Shown piece by piece: positions 7,097 through 16,885 of a stretch of 39,058 bases of DNA. Numbering within the stretch: position 1 is the stretch's first letter; each line of letters starts with the position of its first letter. A model generated the notes under the pieces. The model saw only the letters and a list, made by a program, of their open reading frames with translations. It was not told the origin of the DNA and made no database searches. The position numbers were made by a program, and so were the translations under genes. The DNA comes from Paludibacteraceae bacterium (GTDB lineage: Bacteria; Bacteroidota; Bacteroidia; Bacteroidales; Paludibacteraceae): contig JAGCFX010000066.1 in the NCBI GenBank assembly GCA_017649925.1, positions 1-39,058 on the forward strand, in the 5' to 3' direction.

Positions 7097-9505
7097 ATGC
7101 GCAAGACTATTTTAAGTTTGTTGACGTTGTTCGCCATCTGTGTGCAAGCGCAGGTGACGACTTCTCCAGCAATCATCGAGTCGGATTATACCGGCAAGAT
7201 TATCATTACTTTTGACCCCGCGAAAGGTAACGGAGATATGGTAGGTGCTACTCAATGTTACGCCCATACGGGCTATTGCACGGCTACCGAAGACTGGAAA
7301 GGTGTGGTAGGCGGTTCGTGGCGTTCGACTAGCGCTCCGCAGTTAACCAAAGTAGGCGACAAATGGCAACTGGAAATCAACAACATGTTCGATTTCTATA
7401 AGATTCCTTCGGGTACAGAGGTAACGGCTTTAGCGTTTGTGTTCCACGATGGCCCCGGCGGAAGCAAGGAAGGTAAGACCGCTTCTGGCGGCGATATCTT
7501 TATCTTTATGGGTGAGGATAACTCGGATGCAGATATTTGGGATGCTGTTGCAGGTCTGACACCGACAACGAAAGCTCGTCCTTCGGGCGTTGACCAAGGT
7601 ATCTACTATGGTTCGGACGGTACATCTGTGACACTGTGTACCTATGCAGCAAGTAAGACGGAAGCAGCCAAACGCGTATTCCTTATCGGTGATATGACCA
7701 ATTGGAAACTGGATGCAGAGCACCAACTCTTCAAGGACGGAAACTATTTCTGGATTACTTTGACGGGTTTGGAACCACAAAAAGAGTATCGTTTCCAGTA
7801 TGCAATAGAGCGTGCTGACGGCGTGAAGAAACAAATCTCGGATCTGTTCTCAGAGAAAGTGATTCACCCGGATGACAAGTATGAACCGAAGGCTGTTGAC
7901 CCGACGTTGATTGACTATCCAAAGCGTGGTGCTGATGGCGGTTATGTGACCGTTATCCAGACACAGAAACCCGCTTATCCATGGTCTGATGCAACGCTGA
8001 ACTTCAAGCGACCGGATAAGAACAACCTCGTTATCTATGAGTTGTGGGTGTACGACTACACGGCAGCTCGTTGGATAGAAGGTGTACGCCAGCGTCTTGA
8101 TTATTTGGCGCAGTTAGGTGTGAACGCCATCGAGTTGATGCCTATCTGTGAGTTCGACGGCAACTATAACTGGGGATATTCTCCGAACCACTATTTTGCA
8201 CCGGATAGGGCTTATGGCTCGGAAACGAAAATCAAACAGTTTATCGACGAGTGCCATCAACACAACATTGCGGTTATTCTGGACATGGTATTCAATCATG
8301 CCACGGGTTTGAATCCGATGAATAAACTCTATCCGTATGGTACAGACTTAGCGAGCAACCCATGGTTTAACGTTACCGCTCCGCACGAAGACAATGTGTA
8401 TGAGGACTGGAATCATGATTTTGAACCGGCACAGAAGATGTTCAAACGGGCTATCCAATACTGGCTTAAGGAGTATAAAGTGGATGGTTTCCGCTTTGAC
8501 TTGAGTCATGGATTCTGCGGTACAACAAAGAACTCCGTTACGCATATCAAGGACTATTACACCAACGGTCTGAAGGCAGTAGCTCCCGATGCATATATGA
8601 TTTGCGAGCACTGGGGAAGTCAGATGGGTAGTGAGCGTCCGCAACTTATCAACGAAGGTATGCTCTGCTGGCAGAATACGAACAATGCATACATGCAGAC
8701 CGCGATGGGTTGGTTAAAGGATGGCGACAGTTTTGTAGATGCCAATAAAGATGGCTATGTGTCTTACTGCGAGAGTCATGACGAGGAGCGTATGCAATGG
8801 AAATGTAAGATGTACGGCAACGGTGCTATCAAAACGGACTTGGCTACGCGTATTGCGCGTGTGCCGGAGAACGTGGCATTGAACGTGTTGCTGAACGGCT
8901 CACATATGATCTGGCAATTTGAGGAGATCGGTTATGACTATTCCATCAACTGCGATGTAGATCATCCGAATGCAGGCGACAAGAGCGGTGATGACAAATA
9001 CCGTTGTAACAAGAAGCCTCGTCCTGAAGGCGTAGGTTATTTCAAGGACGCTGACCGCGTGGCGGCTTACACGAAATGTGCGCAAGCCATTCAGTTGCGT
9101 ACGAGGATCATGCCGGAGGTGTTTGCCGGCAATCCAACCGCGCAGGCTATTGGCGGAGGTGCGAAAGTGCGTTACGTACAATGGGGAAGCGATGCGTACA
9201 TCGTTGCTAATTTCGATCCTGCTGAGGCACAGACCGTAACTTTGCCTTCCGGTACATGGTATGATTACTATGCCGGTGGAACGAGTGCGAGTGGAAACAT
9301 CACATTGCAAGCAGGCGAACTGAAGATCTTCACGGGTAAGCAAGTAACGCTGCCGACAATCAACAAAGATCTTGAGAGTCTGCTGCCGATAGAGAATGTA
9401 CAAAGTGACGATGTCCAGAAAGCACAGAAGATTCTGCGCGACGGGCAAGTACTTATTCTCCGTGGCGATAAGATGTACACGATAACCGGAATGGAGGTAA
9501 GATAG
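7097..9505 (+). CDS. Secreted multidomain GH13 enzyme (branching/debranching-like architecture)
   Basis: The ATG at 7097 places a signal peptide at the N-terminus (MRKTILSLLTLFAICVQAQ). The frame also opens at a GTG at 7067 inside the intergenic hairpin, which I reject. After the signal come a beta domain (about 20-150) and a second beta domain resembling CBM48 (about 178-265, with RVFLIGDMTNWK). The GH13 barrel follows from about residue 310 (NLVIYELWVYDYT). Conserved regions are VILDMVFNH, GFRFD with nucleophile Asp468, MICEHW with acid/base Glu504, and CESHDE with Asp562. This two-domain-plus-barrel plan is that of isoamylase, pullulanase or branching-type GH13 proteins. Which reaction it performs is not decided by sequence. 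It ends with the shared C-terminal signature (KILRDGQVLILRGDKMYTITG). The stop overlaps the start of the next gene by one base. Confidence 0.85.
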   Translation: MRKTILSLLTLFAICVQAQVTTSPAIIESDYTGKIIITFDPAKGNGDMVGATQCYAHTGYCTATEDWKGVVGGSWRSTSAPQLTKVGDKWQLEINNMFDFYKIPSGTEVTALAFVFHDGPGGSKEGKTASGGDIFIFMGEDNSDADIWDAVAGLTPTTKARPSGVDQGIYYGSDGTSVTLCTYAASKTEAAKRVFLIGDMTNWKLDAEHQLFKDGNYFWITLTGLEPQKEYRFQYAIERADGVKKQISDLFSEKVIHPDDKYEPKAVDPTLIDYPKRGADGGYVTVIQTQKPAYPWSDATLNFKRPDKNNLVIYELWVYDYTAARWIEGVRQRLDYLAQLGVNAIELMPICEFDGNYNWGYSPNHYFAPDRAYGSETKIKQFIDECHQHNIAVILDMVFNHATGLNPMNKLYPYGTDLASNPWFNVTAPHEDNVYEDWNHDFEPAQKMFKRAIQYWLKEYKVDGFRFDLSHGFCGTTKNSVTHIKDYYTNGLKAVAPDAYMICEHWGSQMGSERPQLINEGMLCWQNTNNAYMQTAMGWLKDGDSFVDANKDGYVSYCESHDEERMQWKCKMYGNGAIKTDLATRIARVPENVALNVLLNGSHMIWQFEEIGYDYSINCDVDHPNAGDKSGDDKYRCNKKPRPEGVGYFKDADRVAAYTKCAQAIQLRTRIMPEVFAGNPTAQAIGGGAKVRYVQWGSDAYIVANFDPAEAQTVTLPSGTWYDYYAGGTSASGNITLQAGELKIFTGKQVTLPTINKDLESLLPIENVQSDDVQKAQKILRDGQVLILRGDKMYTITGMEVR
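9493..9497 (+). promoter_or_regulatory. Shine-Dalgarno site deciding a GTG start
   Basis: GGAGG inside the last codons of the GH13 gene lies seven bases before the GTG at 9505. Such sites are uncommon in this window. It supports GTG initiation and translational coupling across the TAGTG overlap. Confidence 0.6.
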
Positions 9506-10140
9506 TGTATATAGCTATCGCAGGAAATATCGGAGCAGGCAAGACAACGCTGACGAAAATGTTAGCGAGGTATTACGGATGGGAGCCACGCTTTGAGAGC
9601 GTGAGCTTCAATCCGTATTTGGAGGATTATTACGGCGATATCAAACGCTGGGCATTCTGCCTTGAGACCTATTTTCTCAAGGAGCGATTCAAGGACATGC
9701 TGGCTGTTCAGAAGTCCACGCACACTATCGTTCAGGACCGCAGTATATTTGAGGGCGTTTATGTGTTCGTGCGCAATAATTACGAACGCGGTGACCTTAG
9801 CGATCGTGATTATACGACGTTCATGGAACTATTCGACCTGATGAAATCGCAGATGAAGATGCCGGACATGATGATATACTTGCGCAAATCAGTGCCGGCT
9901 CTCATTGCGCAGATCCAGAAGCGCGGACGGGACTATGAACAGACGATGCAAATCGACTATCTGAAAGACTTGAACGAGAAATATGAGGACTTTATCTTCC
10001 ATAAATATGAAGGCAGAGTGCTGGTGATTGAGTCTGACGGAATGGATTTCGAGAATAATCCCGCGGACTTCCGAACGGTTATAAACAAAGTGGATGCCGA
10101 GCTGTTCGGACTCTTCAGCGAAAATAATTGGAACAAATAA
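9505..10140 (+). CDS. Deoxynucleoside kinase, first of a tandem pair
   Basis: This is a cytoplasmic salvage kinase that transfers phosphate from ATP to a deoxynucleoside. The P-loop is GNIGAGKT at residues 7-14. The substrate-binding WEPRFESV segment follows, then the DRS motif at 78-80 (QDRSIFEG), the LID arginines (KRGRDYE) and the typical C-terminal DAELFGLF. The length of 211 residues fits the dAK/dGK/dCK family. The start is GTG, overlapping the preceding stop, with GGAGG upstream. The next gene is a clear paralogue of the same length and layout. In Lactobacillus, paired genes of this family encode a dAK/dGK heterodimer, so a similar partnership is possible here. The base preference is not readable from sequence alone. 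Confidence 0.85.
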   Translation: MYIAIAGNIGAGKTTLTKMLARYYGWEPRFESVSFNPYLEDYYGDIKRWAFCLETYFLKERFKDMLAVQKSTHTIVQDRSIFEGVYVFVRNNYERGDLSDRDYTTFMELFDLMKSQMKMPDMMIYLRKSVPALIAQIQKRGRDYEQTMQIDYLKDLNEKYEDFIFHKYEGRVLVIESDGMDFENNPADFRTVINKVDAELFGLFSENNWNK

Positions 10141-10157
10141 TAAAATAACTATTTAAT

Positions 10158-10808
10158 ATGCACATAGCAGTAGCAGGAAATATCGGTTGTGGCAAAACCA
10201 CGCTGACGAACATGTTAGCCAAACATTATGGCTGGGAACCGCGTTTTGAGAGTGTGGAATATAACCCCTATCTCTCGGATTTCTATGCCGATATGGCACG
10301 TTGGTCATTTAATCTGCAAGTCTATTTTCTGAACAAGCGTTTCAAAGACGTGGTAGAGATAGGCAAACAGGACAAGTATATTATTCAAGACCGCACTATA
10401 TATGAGGACGCGCGTATTTTTGCGCCCAACCTGCATGAGCAGGGTTTCATGAGCGATCGCGATTTTGAGAACTACCGTGACTTGTTTGACCTGATGATGT
10501 CGCTGGTTAAGATGCCTGATTTGCTGATTTATGTGCGTGCATCTATTCCTACGCTCGTGGCGCAAATCCAGAAGCGTGGTCGTGCTTATGAATCCAGTAT
10601 GCGTATTGATTATCTGCAGGGCTTGAACGATAAGTATGAGAATTGGATTAAGGACTACAAGGGCAAGTTGCTGATTGTTGAGGGCGATAAGATTAAGTTC
10701 GGCAATAATCCAGAAGATTTCCGATGGATTACTGACCGCATCGATGCGGAATTGTTCGGTCTCTTCCCGTTTGAAACGAAAGAGCAGACCGGCAAAGAGA
10801 TTAAATAA
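10158..10808 (+). CDS. Deoxynucleoside kinase, second of a tandem pair
   Basis: Paralogue of the preceding gene. It has P-loop GNIGCGKT at residues 7-14, WEPRFESVEYNPY, the DRT motif at 78-80 (QDRTIYEDARIF), KRGRAYE in the LID and DAELFGLF near the end. The two proteins differ most just after the DR motif (GVYVFVRNN against DARIFAPNL). That region contacts the nucleoside base in this family, so the copies probably prefer different deoxynucleosides. It is 216 residues long and starts with ATG, 17 bases after the first kinase, so the two are almost certainly co-transcribed. A gap of 93 bases separates it from dxs. Confidence 0.85.
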   Translation: MHIAVAGNIGCGKTTLTNMLAKHYGWEPRFESVEYNPYLSDFYADMARWSFNLQVYFLNKRFKDVVEIGKQDKYIIQDRTIYEDARIFAPNLHEQGFMSDRDFENYRDLFDLMMSLVKMPDLLIYVRASIPTLVAQIQKRGRAYESSMRIDYLQGLNDKYENWIKDYKGKLLIVEGDKIKFGNNPEDFRWITDRIDAELFGLFPFETKEQTGKEIK

Positions 10809-10901
10809 CGGAGAAAAACGCAACATTGTACTCTCGATGAAAGTGCGATAAAGGTCCGATGATGGTTCGTAAGAAATTTGGAACATTGGGGAGCATAAAG
10901 A

Positions 10902-12785
10902 ATGGAGTATAAGTACTTGAATAAGATTGATTCGCCGGCGGATTTGAAGGCATTGAAAATTGAGGAGTTGCCGGCGGTGTGTGCGGAATTGCGGGATTTT
11001 ATTATCGAGGCGCTGAGCAAGAACCCCGGTCATTTGGCTTCGTCGCTGGGCGCGATAGAATTGACCGTGGCGTTGCATTATGTATTCGATACACCGAACG
11101 ATAAATTGGTTTGGGACGTGGGGCATCAGGCTTATGCGCATAAGATACTGACGGGCAGACGTGACCGATTCCATACGAACCGTCAGTTCAAGGGTTTGAG
11201 TCCGTTTACGAATCCTGCAGAAAGCGAGTACGATGCGTTTATCGCAGGGCATGCGAGCAATAGTATATCTGCGGCATTGGGCCTTGATATTGCTAATGTG
11301 CGAAGTACAGAGGGCAATGTACAGAGGAATGTTGTTGCAATCATCGGGGACGGCGCAATGACGGGCGGGTTGGCGTTCGAGGGATTGAATAACACCTCAA
11401 TGGACAAGAACAATCTCTTGATTGTATTGAACGACAATCATATGGCCATCGATCCGTTGAAAGGCGGAATTACGCAGTATTTGGTGGATCTCACAACGAG
11501 TGCGGCGTATAACAAATGGCGTTGGAAACTATATCAGTTGGCGGCTAAGTTACACCTTGTAGATGAGCGTAAAAGGCAGGCTATTCTGCGAAGGAACAAC
11601 AACCTGAAGGCGATGTTCAGTAAGCAGCCGAACAACATTTTTACGGGTTTGAATATCCGTTATTTCGGTCCGACGGATGGTCATGACGTGGCTGGTTTGG
11701 TACGTATATTGAGTGAGATAAAGAACCACCGCGGTCCGAAAGTGCTGCATATCATTACTAAAAAAGGCAAAGGCTATGGTCCTGCAGAGAACGACCAAAC
11801 GGTATGGCATGCGCCGGGAGAGTTTGACGTGGAGTCGGGAGTAAGGAATCAAGATTCAGGACAAAATGCCACTCCTTTATGGCAGGAAGTGTTTGGTGAG
11901 ACGCTATTGGGGTTGGCGAAGAAAAACAAGAAGATAGTGGGTATCACCCCTGCGATGCCGAGCGGTTGCAGTATGAGTATCATGCAGAAAGAGTTACCTG
12001 ACCGCGTGTTTGACGTGGGAATTGCCGAGGGGCATGCCGTAACGTTTAGTGCGGGTTTGGCGAAAGCAGGCATGTTGCCGTACTGCAATATTTACTCTAC
12101 GTTCTTGCAGCGTGCGTACGATAATATTGTGCATGATGTGGCGTTGCAAAACCTGCATGTAGTGCTATGTATTGATCGCGCGGGGATAGTAGGCAATGAC
12201 GGTGCTACACATCACGGGTTGCTGGATTTGGCCTATTTGCGTCCAATTCCGAACATGCAGATTTGCGCTCCGCGGACAGCAGAGGACTTGCGGGAAGCGA
12301 TGAAGTTAGCTGAGAACATGGAAGGACCTGTGGCGATACGGTATCCGAGAGGAAGGACTCCTTTGGATAATGGCCAACAGGCAGAAGTCAAATATGGCAA
12401 GGGTGTAAAGTTAAGGGACGGAAAAGATTTTGCGGTGCTCACTATCGGTTCTATAGGCAATCCGATGGCAGAAGCGATTGAGGCTTCCAAACGTGATGTA
12501 GCGCATTATGATATGCGATGGCTGAAACCGTTAGACGAAGATATTCTGCATGAGGTTGGAAAGAAGTTCAAGACCATTGTGACAGCAGAGGACGGCTTGA
12601 TAGCCGGAGGCTTAGGCAGTGCGGTGCTGGAATGGATGGCAGATCACGGCTACACACCTCGGGTGATACGCCTCGGAGTGAACGACCAGTTTGTAGAACA
12701 CGGCTCTACGAAAGAGCTCTATCATATGCTTAAATTAGACAAAGAAGGACTATGCGAATCGTTATTGCAGGTGCCGGTGAAGTAG
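10902..12785 (+). CDS. dxs: 1-deoxy-D-xylulose-5-phosphate synthase
   Basis: This thiamine-diphosphate enzyme condenses pyruvate and glyceraldehyde 3-phosphate, the first step of the MEP isoprenoid pathway. Visible features are the [14 protein letters not shown] segment, the thiamine/Mg motif GDGAMTGG (149-156) followed by [17 protein letters not shown], and the transketolase pyrimidine-binding domain ([28 protein letters not shown]). The length of 627 residues is normal. The linker between the two halves (about residues 311-320) is encoded by four degenerate 7-bp units, see the repeat at 11832. The 3' end overlaps trkA by 34 bases. No consensus promoter was seen in the 93-base gap upstream, so it may be read with the kinase genes or from a weaker promoter. 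Confidence 0.93.
   Translation: MEYKYLNKIDSPADLKALKIEELPAVCAELRDFIIEALSKNPGHLASSLGAIELTVALHYVFDTPNDKLVWDVGHQAYAHKILTGRRDRFHTNRQFKGLSPFTNPAESEYDAFIAGHASNSISAALGLDIANVRSTEGNVQRNVVAIIGDGAMTGGLAFEGLNNTSMDKNNLLIVLNDNHMAIDPLKGGITQYLVDLTTSAAYNKWRWKLYQLAAKLHLVDERKRQAILRRNNNLKAMFSKQPNNIFTGLNIRYFGPTDGHDVAGLVRILSEIKNHRGPKVLHIITKKGKGYGPAENDQTVWHAPGEFDVESGVRNQDSGQNATPLWQEVFGETLLGLAKKNKKIVGITPAMPSGCSMSIMQKELPDRVFDVGIAEGHAVTFSAGLAKAGMLPYCNIYSTFLQRAYDNIVHDVALQNLHVVLCIDRAGIVGNDGATHHGLLDLAYLRPIPNMQICAPRTAEDLREAMKLAENMEGPVAIRYPRGRTPLDNGQQAEVKYGKGVKLRDGKDFAVLTIGSIGNPMAEAIEASKRDVAHYDMRWLKPLDEDILHEVGKKFKTIVTAEDGLIAGGLGSAVLEWMADHGYTPRVIRLGVNDQFVEHGSTKELYHMLKLDKEGLCESLLQVPVK
11832..11859 (+). repeat. In-frame 4 x 7-bp degenerate tandem repeat inside dxs
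   Basis: Four heptamers in a row: GAGTCGG, GAGTAAG, GAATCAA, GATTCAG. They encode the variable linker [10 protein letters not shown] of Dxs. The unit number and size match the two arrays in the MBOAT gene (17154 and 18388). Confidence 0.6.
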
Positions 12786-14086
12786 GCACGCACTTGGCAA
12801 AATTGCTGAGTCGCGAAGATATGGAGATAAGCCTCTTGGACGAATATCAAGAACGTTTAGGCGATTTGAGTGCCAACTATGATATCTTGACCAAGGTGGG
12901 GAACCCGACGTCAATTCATGACTTGCAGGATATTGGTGTGAAGGACTGCGATTTGTTCATCTCCGTTACCCCTCATGAGACCGAAAACATGACGGCATGT
13001 CTGATAGCCAACGCGTTGGGTGCCAAGCGTACTTTGGCCCGTATTGACAACTATGAGTACTTGCTGCCTGCCAATAAGAAATTCTTTGAGAACATGGGTT
13101 TGAACCACCTCATTTATCCGGAGGTGTTGGCGGCTAACGAGATAGAAGAGAGTCTGCGTACCAACTGGATGCGGTATCACTTGCATCTGGGACAGGGCGC
13201 CTTGGAGTTATGCGTCATCAAGGTGCGCGAGGGCGCAAAGATACTGGGTAAGACCTTCGCTTCGGGTGTCTATAATCACGGCAAATATCGTATCGTCGCC
13301 ATCAAACGTGAGCAAGAGACAATTATTCCGCGCGGCGGTGACACGGTGCTCGTCGGCGATATGGTGTATTGCGTGTGCCCGAAAGAGAATATGGAATACA
13401 TGCGCGAGGAACTCGGTAAGTCAAAGCGTGAGATAAAGAACGTCATCTTCTTTGGCGGCAACCGTATCACGCGTAAAACCATCACTGAACTGACGGGTGA
13501 GATGAATATCAAAGTGATAGAGAAAGACCGTGAGTTATGCAATATCCTTAGTGAGAAAGTGCCTAACGCGCTTATCATCAACGATGACGGCACGGACATG
13601 GATGTGTTGAAAGAGGAGGGGATTCAGGATGCGGACGCTTTTGTTGCCGTGACGGATAGCAGTGAAGCCAATATCTTCGCCTGCCTTGCCGCCAAGCGTT
13701 TCGGTGTGCGTAAGACCATCGCCGAGGTGGAGAATCTGGATTATATCCCGATGGCGGAAGGCTTGGATATAGGAACGGTGCTCAACAAGAAAACCATTGC
13801 CGCGTCGTATATCTATCAGATGCTGTTGGATGCATCTGTTCGCGGCGTTCATAATCTTACGAGTGCGGATGCAGAAATCGTGGAGTTCTATGCGAAAGAG
13901 GACAGTTTGATCACGAAACGCAAAGTGCGCGAGTTGGACCTGCCGGAAGAGGCGAACATAGGCGGTATCGTCCGCGCGAACGAAGGTGTGCTGGTCAACG
14001 GAGACACGCAGATTATCTCCGGAGACCTGGTTGTCGTCTTCTGTAAAAGCAATGTGATACGTAACTTAGAGCGTTTCTTCAAATGA
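12752..14086 (+). CDS. trkA: Trk potassium uptake regulatory protein TrkA
   Basis: Cytoplasmic NAD-binding partner of the TrkH potassium channel. It has two RCK units in tandem. The first begins with the Rossmann glycine motif [13 protein letters not shown] at the N-terminus. The second begins near residue 230 ([12 protein letters not shown]), where the glycine motif is degenerate. Each unit is followed by a RCK C-terminal domain (the second ends with SGDLVVVF). The length of 444 residues is typical. The start overlaps the end of dxs by 34 bases. The ATG directly precedes the first beta strand of the Rossmann fold, so no other start fits. The stop overlaps the trkH ATG (ATGA), indicating coupled translation of the two channel parts. 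The dxs-trkA-trkH order is known from other Bacteroidales. Confidence 0.92.
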   Translation: MRIVIAGAGEVGTHLAKLLSREDMEISLLDEYQERLGDLSANYDILTKVGNPTSIHDLQDIGVKDCDLFISVTPHETENMTACLIANALGAKRTLARIDNYEYLLPANKKFFENMGLNHLIYPEVLAANEIEESLRTNWMRYHLHLGQGALELCVIKVREGAKILGKTFASGVYNHGKYRIVAIKREQETIIPRGGDTVLVGDMVYCVCPKENMEYMREELGKSKREIKNVIFFGGNRITRKTITELTGEMNIKVIEKDRELCNILSEKVPNALIINDDGTDMDVLKEEGIQDADAFVAVTDSSEANIFACLAAKRFGVRKTIAEVENLDYIPMAEGLDIGTVLNKKTIAASYIYQMLLDASVRGVHNLTSADAEIVEFYAKEDSLITKRKVRELDLPEEANIGGIVRANEGVLVNGDTQIISGDLVVVFCKSNVIRNLERFFK

Positions 14087-15582
14087 CACGAACATTCAAC
14101 TGGCAGTTGGTTTTCAAGACCATGGGCGTATTGACTACACTGGAGGCGCTATTCATGTTAGTGCCTACGTTCATGGCATGGTGGTACCACGAAGCCGATT
14201 TCGGAGCATGGATTGTATCGAGCGCCGTTACGTGGTTGAGCAGCTGGTGGATGTTGTTAGCCGGCCGCAAAGCGGAGAAACGCGTAGGCGAGCGAGAAGG
14301 ATATGTGATTGTAGCGACCGTGTGGATCGTCTATTCGCTGTTCGGTATGTTACCGTTCTGGTTGAGCGGCGCGTTGCCGGACATCACGAATGCCTGGTTT
14401 GAGACGATGGCCGGCTTTACGACGACCGGCGCTACCGTCATTCGGGACGTGACCGCTATGACCCATTCGATACTCCTCTGGCGCGCCTTGATGCAATGGC
14501 TCGGAGGTATGGGTATTATCGTCCTATCTGTCGCTATCCTGCCTATGTTCGGCCTCGGCGGCATGCAGCTCTATAGTGCCGAAGTGACGGGTGTCAGTTA
14601 CGAAAAACTCAGTCCCCGTATCGCCGACACCGCCAAACATATGTGGATCACCTATATCGGTCTGACGATCGCTCAAACAGCATTGATGCACCTCGAGGGA
14701 ATGGAGTTCTTCGATTCGCTTTGCCATTCGATGAGTACGATCTCCACCGGCGGTTTCTCTACGCGGAACGACAGTATGATCGGCGACAACGCCGCTATCC
14801 AATGGACCACAGCGGCCTTCATGTTCCTCTCCGGTTTCAATTTCACGCAATTGATTTATCTCTTCCGCGGTAAACCGCAGCGTATTTTCCGCGATGAGGA
14901 GTCACGGTGGTACGCCATCGCGGTAGGAATAGCTACGTTATTCCTCTCTTTAGGTCTTTTCATCCATTACGGTATAGAGCACGACGTCAGCAGGATCGTA
15001 GAGTTGGAGAATTTCTTCGCTACGGTAGAGCGTGCGCTGCGCAAAGGATTCTTCATGACCTGCTCGGCTATGACCAGTACCGGTTTTGCCGCCAGCGACT
15101 ATATGACGTGGCCGAAACTACTGTGGGTGTTTGTTTTCTTCCTGATGTTCACCGGAGCTTCGTCGGGTTCTACGGCGGGAGGTATCAAATGGGTGCGCAT
15201 CGCTATCTTTGCCAAGTCGGCGGTAGCGGAACTCAAACGTCGTATTCATCCAAACGCCGTTATTCCGGTTCGCTTCAACGGGCGCACGCTGCGCGAGCAG
15301 ACAACAAGTAATATCATGGCATTTATGTTCTTCTATATCGCAATCATCGTAGTGGCAGTTCTTGTTTTTTGCGCTTCGGGCGTAGCATTCGACGAGGCAA
15401 TCGGTACTGCAGTCTCTGCTATTGGCAATGTGGGAGTTTCGATTGGCCAGTTTGGTCCATCGGGTACCTATGCCGATTATCCGATAGTAGCCAAATGGAC
15501 GGCTACGTTGGTCATGCTCATTGGGCGTTTGGAAATTTTTACGGTTCTTTTGTTGTTCAGTAGAGCTCTTTGGAAAAAATAA
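14083..15582 (+). CDS. trkH: Trk potassium uptake channel subunit TrkH
   Basis: Inner-membrane potassium channel of the SKT superfamily with four membrane-pore-membrane repeats. Pore-loop signatures are visible as FTTTGATV, MSTISTGGFSTRN, SAMTSTGFAA and AIGNVGVSIGQFG. The characteristic SGSTAGGIKWVRI segment follows the third pore. The length of 499 residues fits. The gene starts within the trkA stop (ATGA) and stops one base before the next ATG. It uses C-ending codons such as ATC, CTC and GTC noticeably more than the amylase genes do. Confidence 0.92.
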   Translation: MTRTFNWQLVFKTMGVLTTLEALFMLVPTFMAWWYHEADFGAWIVSSAVTWLSSWWMLLAGRKAEKRVGEREGYVIVATVWIVYSLFGMLPFWLSGALPDITNAWFETMAGFTTTGATVIRDVTAMTHSILLWRALMQWLGGMGIIVLSVAILPMFGLGGMQLYSAEVTGVSYEKLSPRIADTAKHMWITYIGLTIAQTALMHLEGMEFFDSLCHSMSTISTGGFSTRNDSMIGDNAAIQWTTAAFMFLSGFNFTQLIYLFRGKPQRIFRDEESRWYAIAVGIATLFLSLGLFIHYGIEHDVSRIVELENFFATVERALRKGFFMTCSAMTSTGFAASDYMTWPKLLWVFVFFLMFTGASSGSTAGGIKWVRIAIFAKSAVAELKRRIHPNAVIPVRFNGRTLREQTTSNIMAFMFFYIAIIVVAVLVFCASGVAFDEAIGTAVSAIGNVGVSIGQFGPSGTYADYPIVAKWTATLVMLIGRLEIFTVLLLFSRALWKK

Positions 15583-15583
15583 A

Positions 15584-16885
15584 ATGAGACCCTACAAGGT
15601 ATTATGGTTTATAGCCTGTGTGATGGCTTGTTTGGCTGCACTGTGTGTGGTGTTGCCCGGGCGCGTTGCGTGGGGTAATGAAGAACTGCGTTGGCCGACT
15701 TTGGCGGAAGTGTTTGAGACGCAAGAGTCTGGACTCAAGAGTCCGGAAACGTTTGTTTCGCTTGATACGATTGCTCCGGTAGACACTGTGGATATACAGG
15801 ACACCGTTGCTACCAAATTCCCCAAACCTGTTATTCCTAAACTAACGGTTGATTCGACTACCGACAGCCGTGCTTATCTATCCGCCTTCTATGCTTCGTT
15901 AGCGGAGAGCGGTTCGCGTGTAGTGCGCGTGTTGCATTATGGAGACAGTCAAATCGAGGAAGACCGTATGACGATGGAGATTCGCGAACAACTGCAGCGT
16001 CGTTACGGCGGGAAAGGTGTAGGATTAATGCCGTTGGCACAGACGATTCGTGCGCTGACGGTGGACCAGGAATTGCGTATGAACGGCCGTCATGTGAGTC
16101 CGCAACAGGGTCCGCGCAGGTATCTGGTGTATGGCCTCAAAGGGGTGCAACGTGCCGATGGACTGTATGGTGCTATGGGACAAATGGCGGTGATGAACGA
16201 CAGTCTCGTGCGAGGCAGCGAAGATATTACTGCTATCTGTACACCTAAGGACGGACGACCGCGGTACACAAAATGGAAGGTATTTGCAGACACGTCAGTG
16301 CATTATACTTTTGCAGGCGACACGGTGCATCTCACAGGCCGCGGAAATGTATACGGTCTCTCGCAGCAAAGTGAGACAGGCGTTATCGTAGATAACATTC
16401 CTATGCGCGGGTGCTTGGGGTTAGTGTTCACAAAAATGAATGAGGCGCAGTTACGGCGCTTCTACAGCGAGCAAAACGTCAAACTCATCATCATGCAGTT
16501 CGGCGGTAATGCTATTCCTTCCAATGAGAACCCGGGCACCATTGTAGGAATCGTAAAAGGGCTTAGGGAACAAGTTCAGTTTATCAAACGCTGTGCACCG
16601 GAGGCCTCGATATTGTTTGTAGGGCCGAGCGATATGATGCGGCAGACGGAGGGTGAATGGGAGACCTATCCGCTTGTGCCGTATATGGATAAACTGCTGC
16701 GGAAGATGGCAATAGAGGAAGAGATTGCGTATTTCAGTCTGTTCCGATGGATGGGAGGAGTCGGTAGTATGAAACACTGGCAGGAGATAGGCTTGGCGGG
16801 TGCTGACGGCGTGCATTTCTATCGTGGCGGTGCGCGTAAAGCCGGTAATGCCGTGGCTGAATGGATTTTGGAGGGCGTAGAATGA
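15584..16885 (+). CDS. Periplasmic SGNH-fold esterase-like protein paired with an MBOAT acyltransferase
   Basis: An N-terminal hydrophobic segment (residues 5-24) acts as signal or anchor. After a Pro/Thr-rich stretch the SGNH domain shows block I HYGDSQIE with Ser122, block III IIMQFGGNA with the Asn, and block V DGVHF with Asp408 and His411, so the triad is complete. The start at 15584 is one base after the trkH stop. The frame stays open upstream but lies within trkH. The gene overlaps the MBOAT gene by ATGA. SGNH and MBOAT partners like this are known to transfer or remove acyl (usually acetyl) groups on polysaccharides such as peptidoglycan, alginate or cellulose. The target here cannot be named. 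Confidence 0.8.
   Translation: MRPYKVLWFIACVMACLAALCVVLPGRVAWGNEELRWPTLAEVFETQESGLKSPETFVSLDTIAPVDTVDIQDTVATKFPKPVIPKLTVDSTTDSRAYLSAFYASLAESGSRVVRVLHYGDSQIEEDRMTMEIREQLQRRYGGKGVGLMPLAQTIRALTVDQELRMNGRHVSPQQGPRRYLVYGLKGVQRADGLYGAMGQMAVMNDSLVRGSEDITAICTPKDGRPRYTKWKVFADTSVHYTFAGDTVHLTGRGNVYGLSQQSETGVIVDNIPMRGCLGLVFTKMNEAQLRRFYSEQNVKLIIMQFGGNAIPSNENPGTIVGIVKGLREQVQFIKRCAPEASILFVGPSDMMRQTEGEWETYPLVPYMDKLLRKMAIEEEIAYFSLFRWMGGVGSMKHWQEIGLAGADGVHFYRGGARKAGNAVAEWILEGVE
16870..16875 (+). promoter_or_regulatory. Shine-Dalgarno site fixing the MBOAT start
   Basis: GGAGGG lies six bases before the ATG at 16882. This favours that start over the upstream in-frame ATG at 16861, which would overlap the SGNH gene further and add a non-hydrophobic extension. 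Confidence 0.55.

Noticed and set aside
10809-10901. Riboswitch or promoter upstream of dxs
   Set aside because: I could not find a TTG-N20-TAnnTTTG match or a recognisable aptamer core such as the TPP element in the 93 bases.
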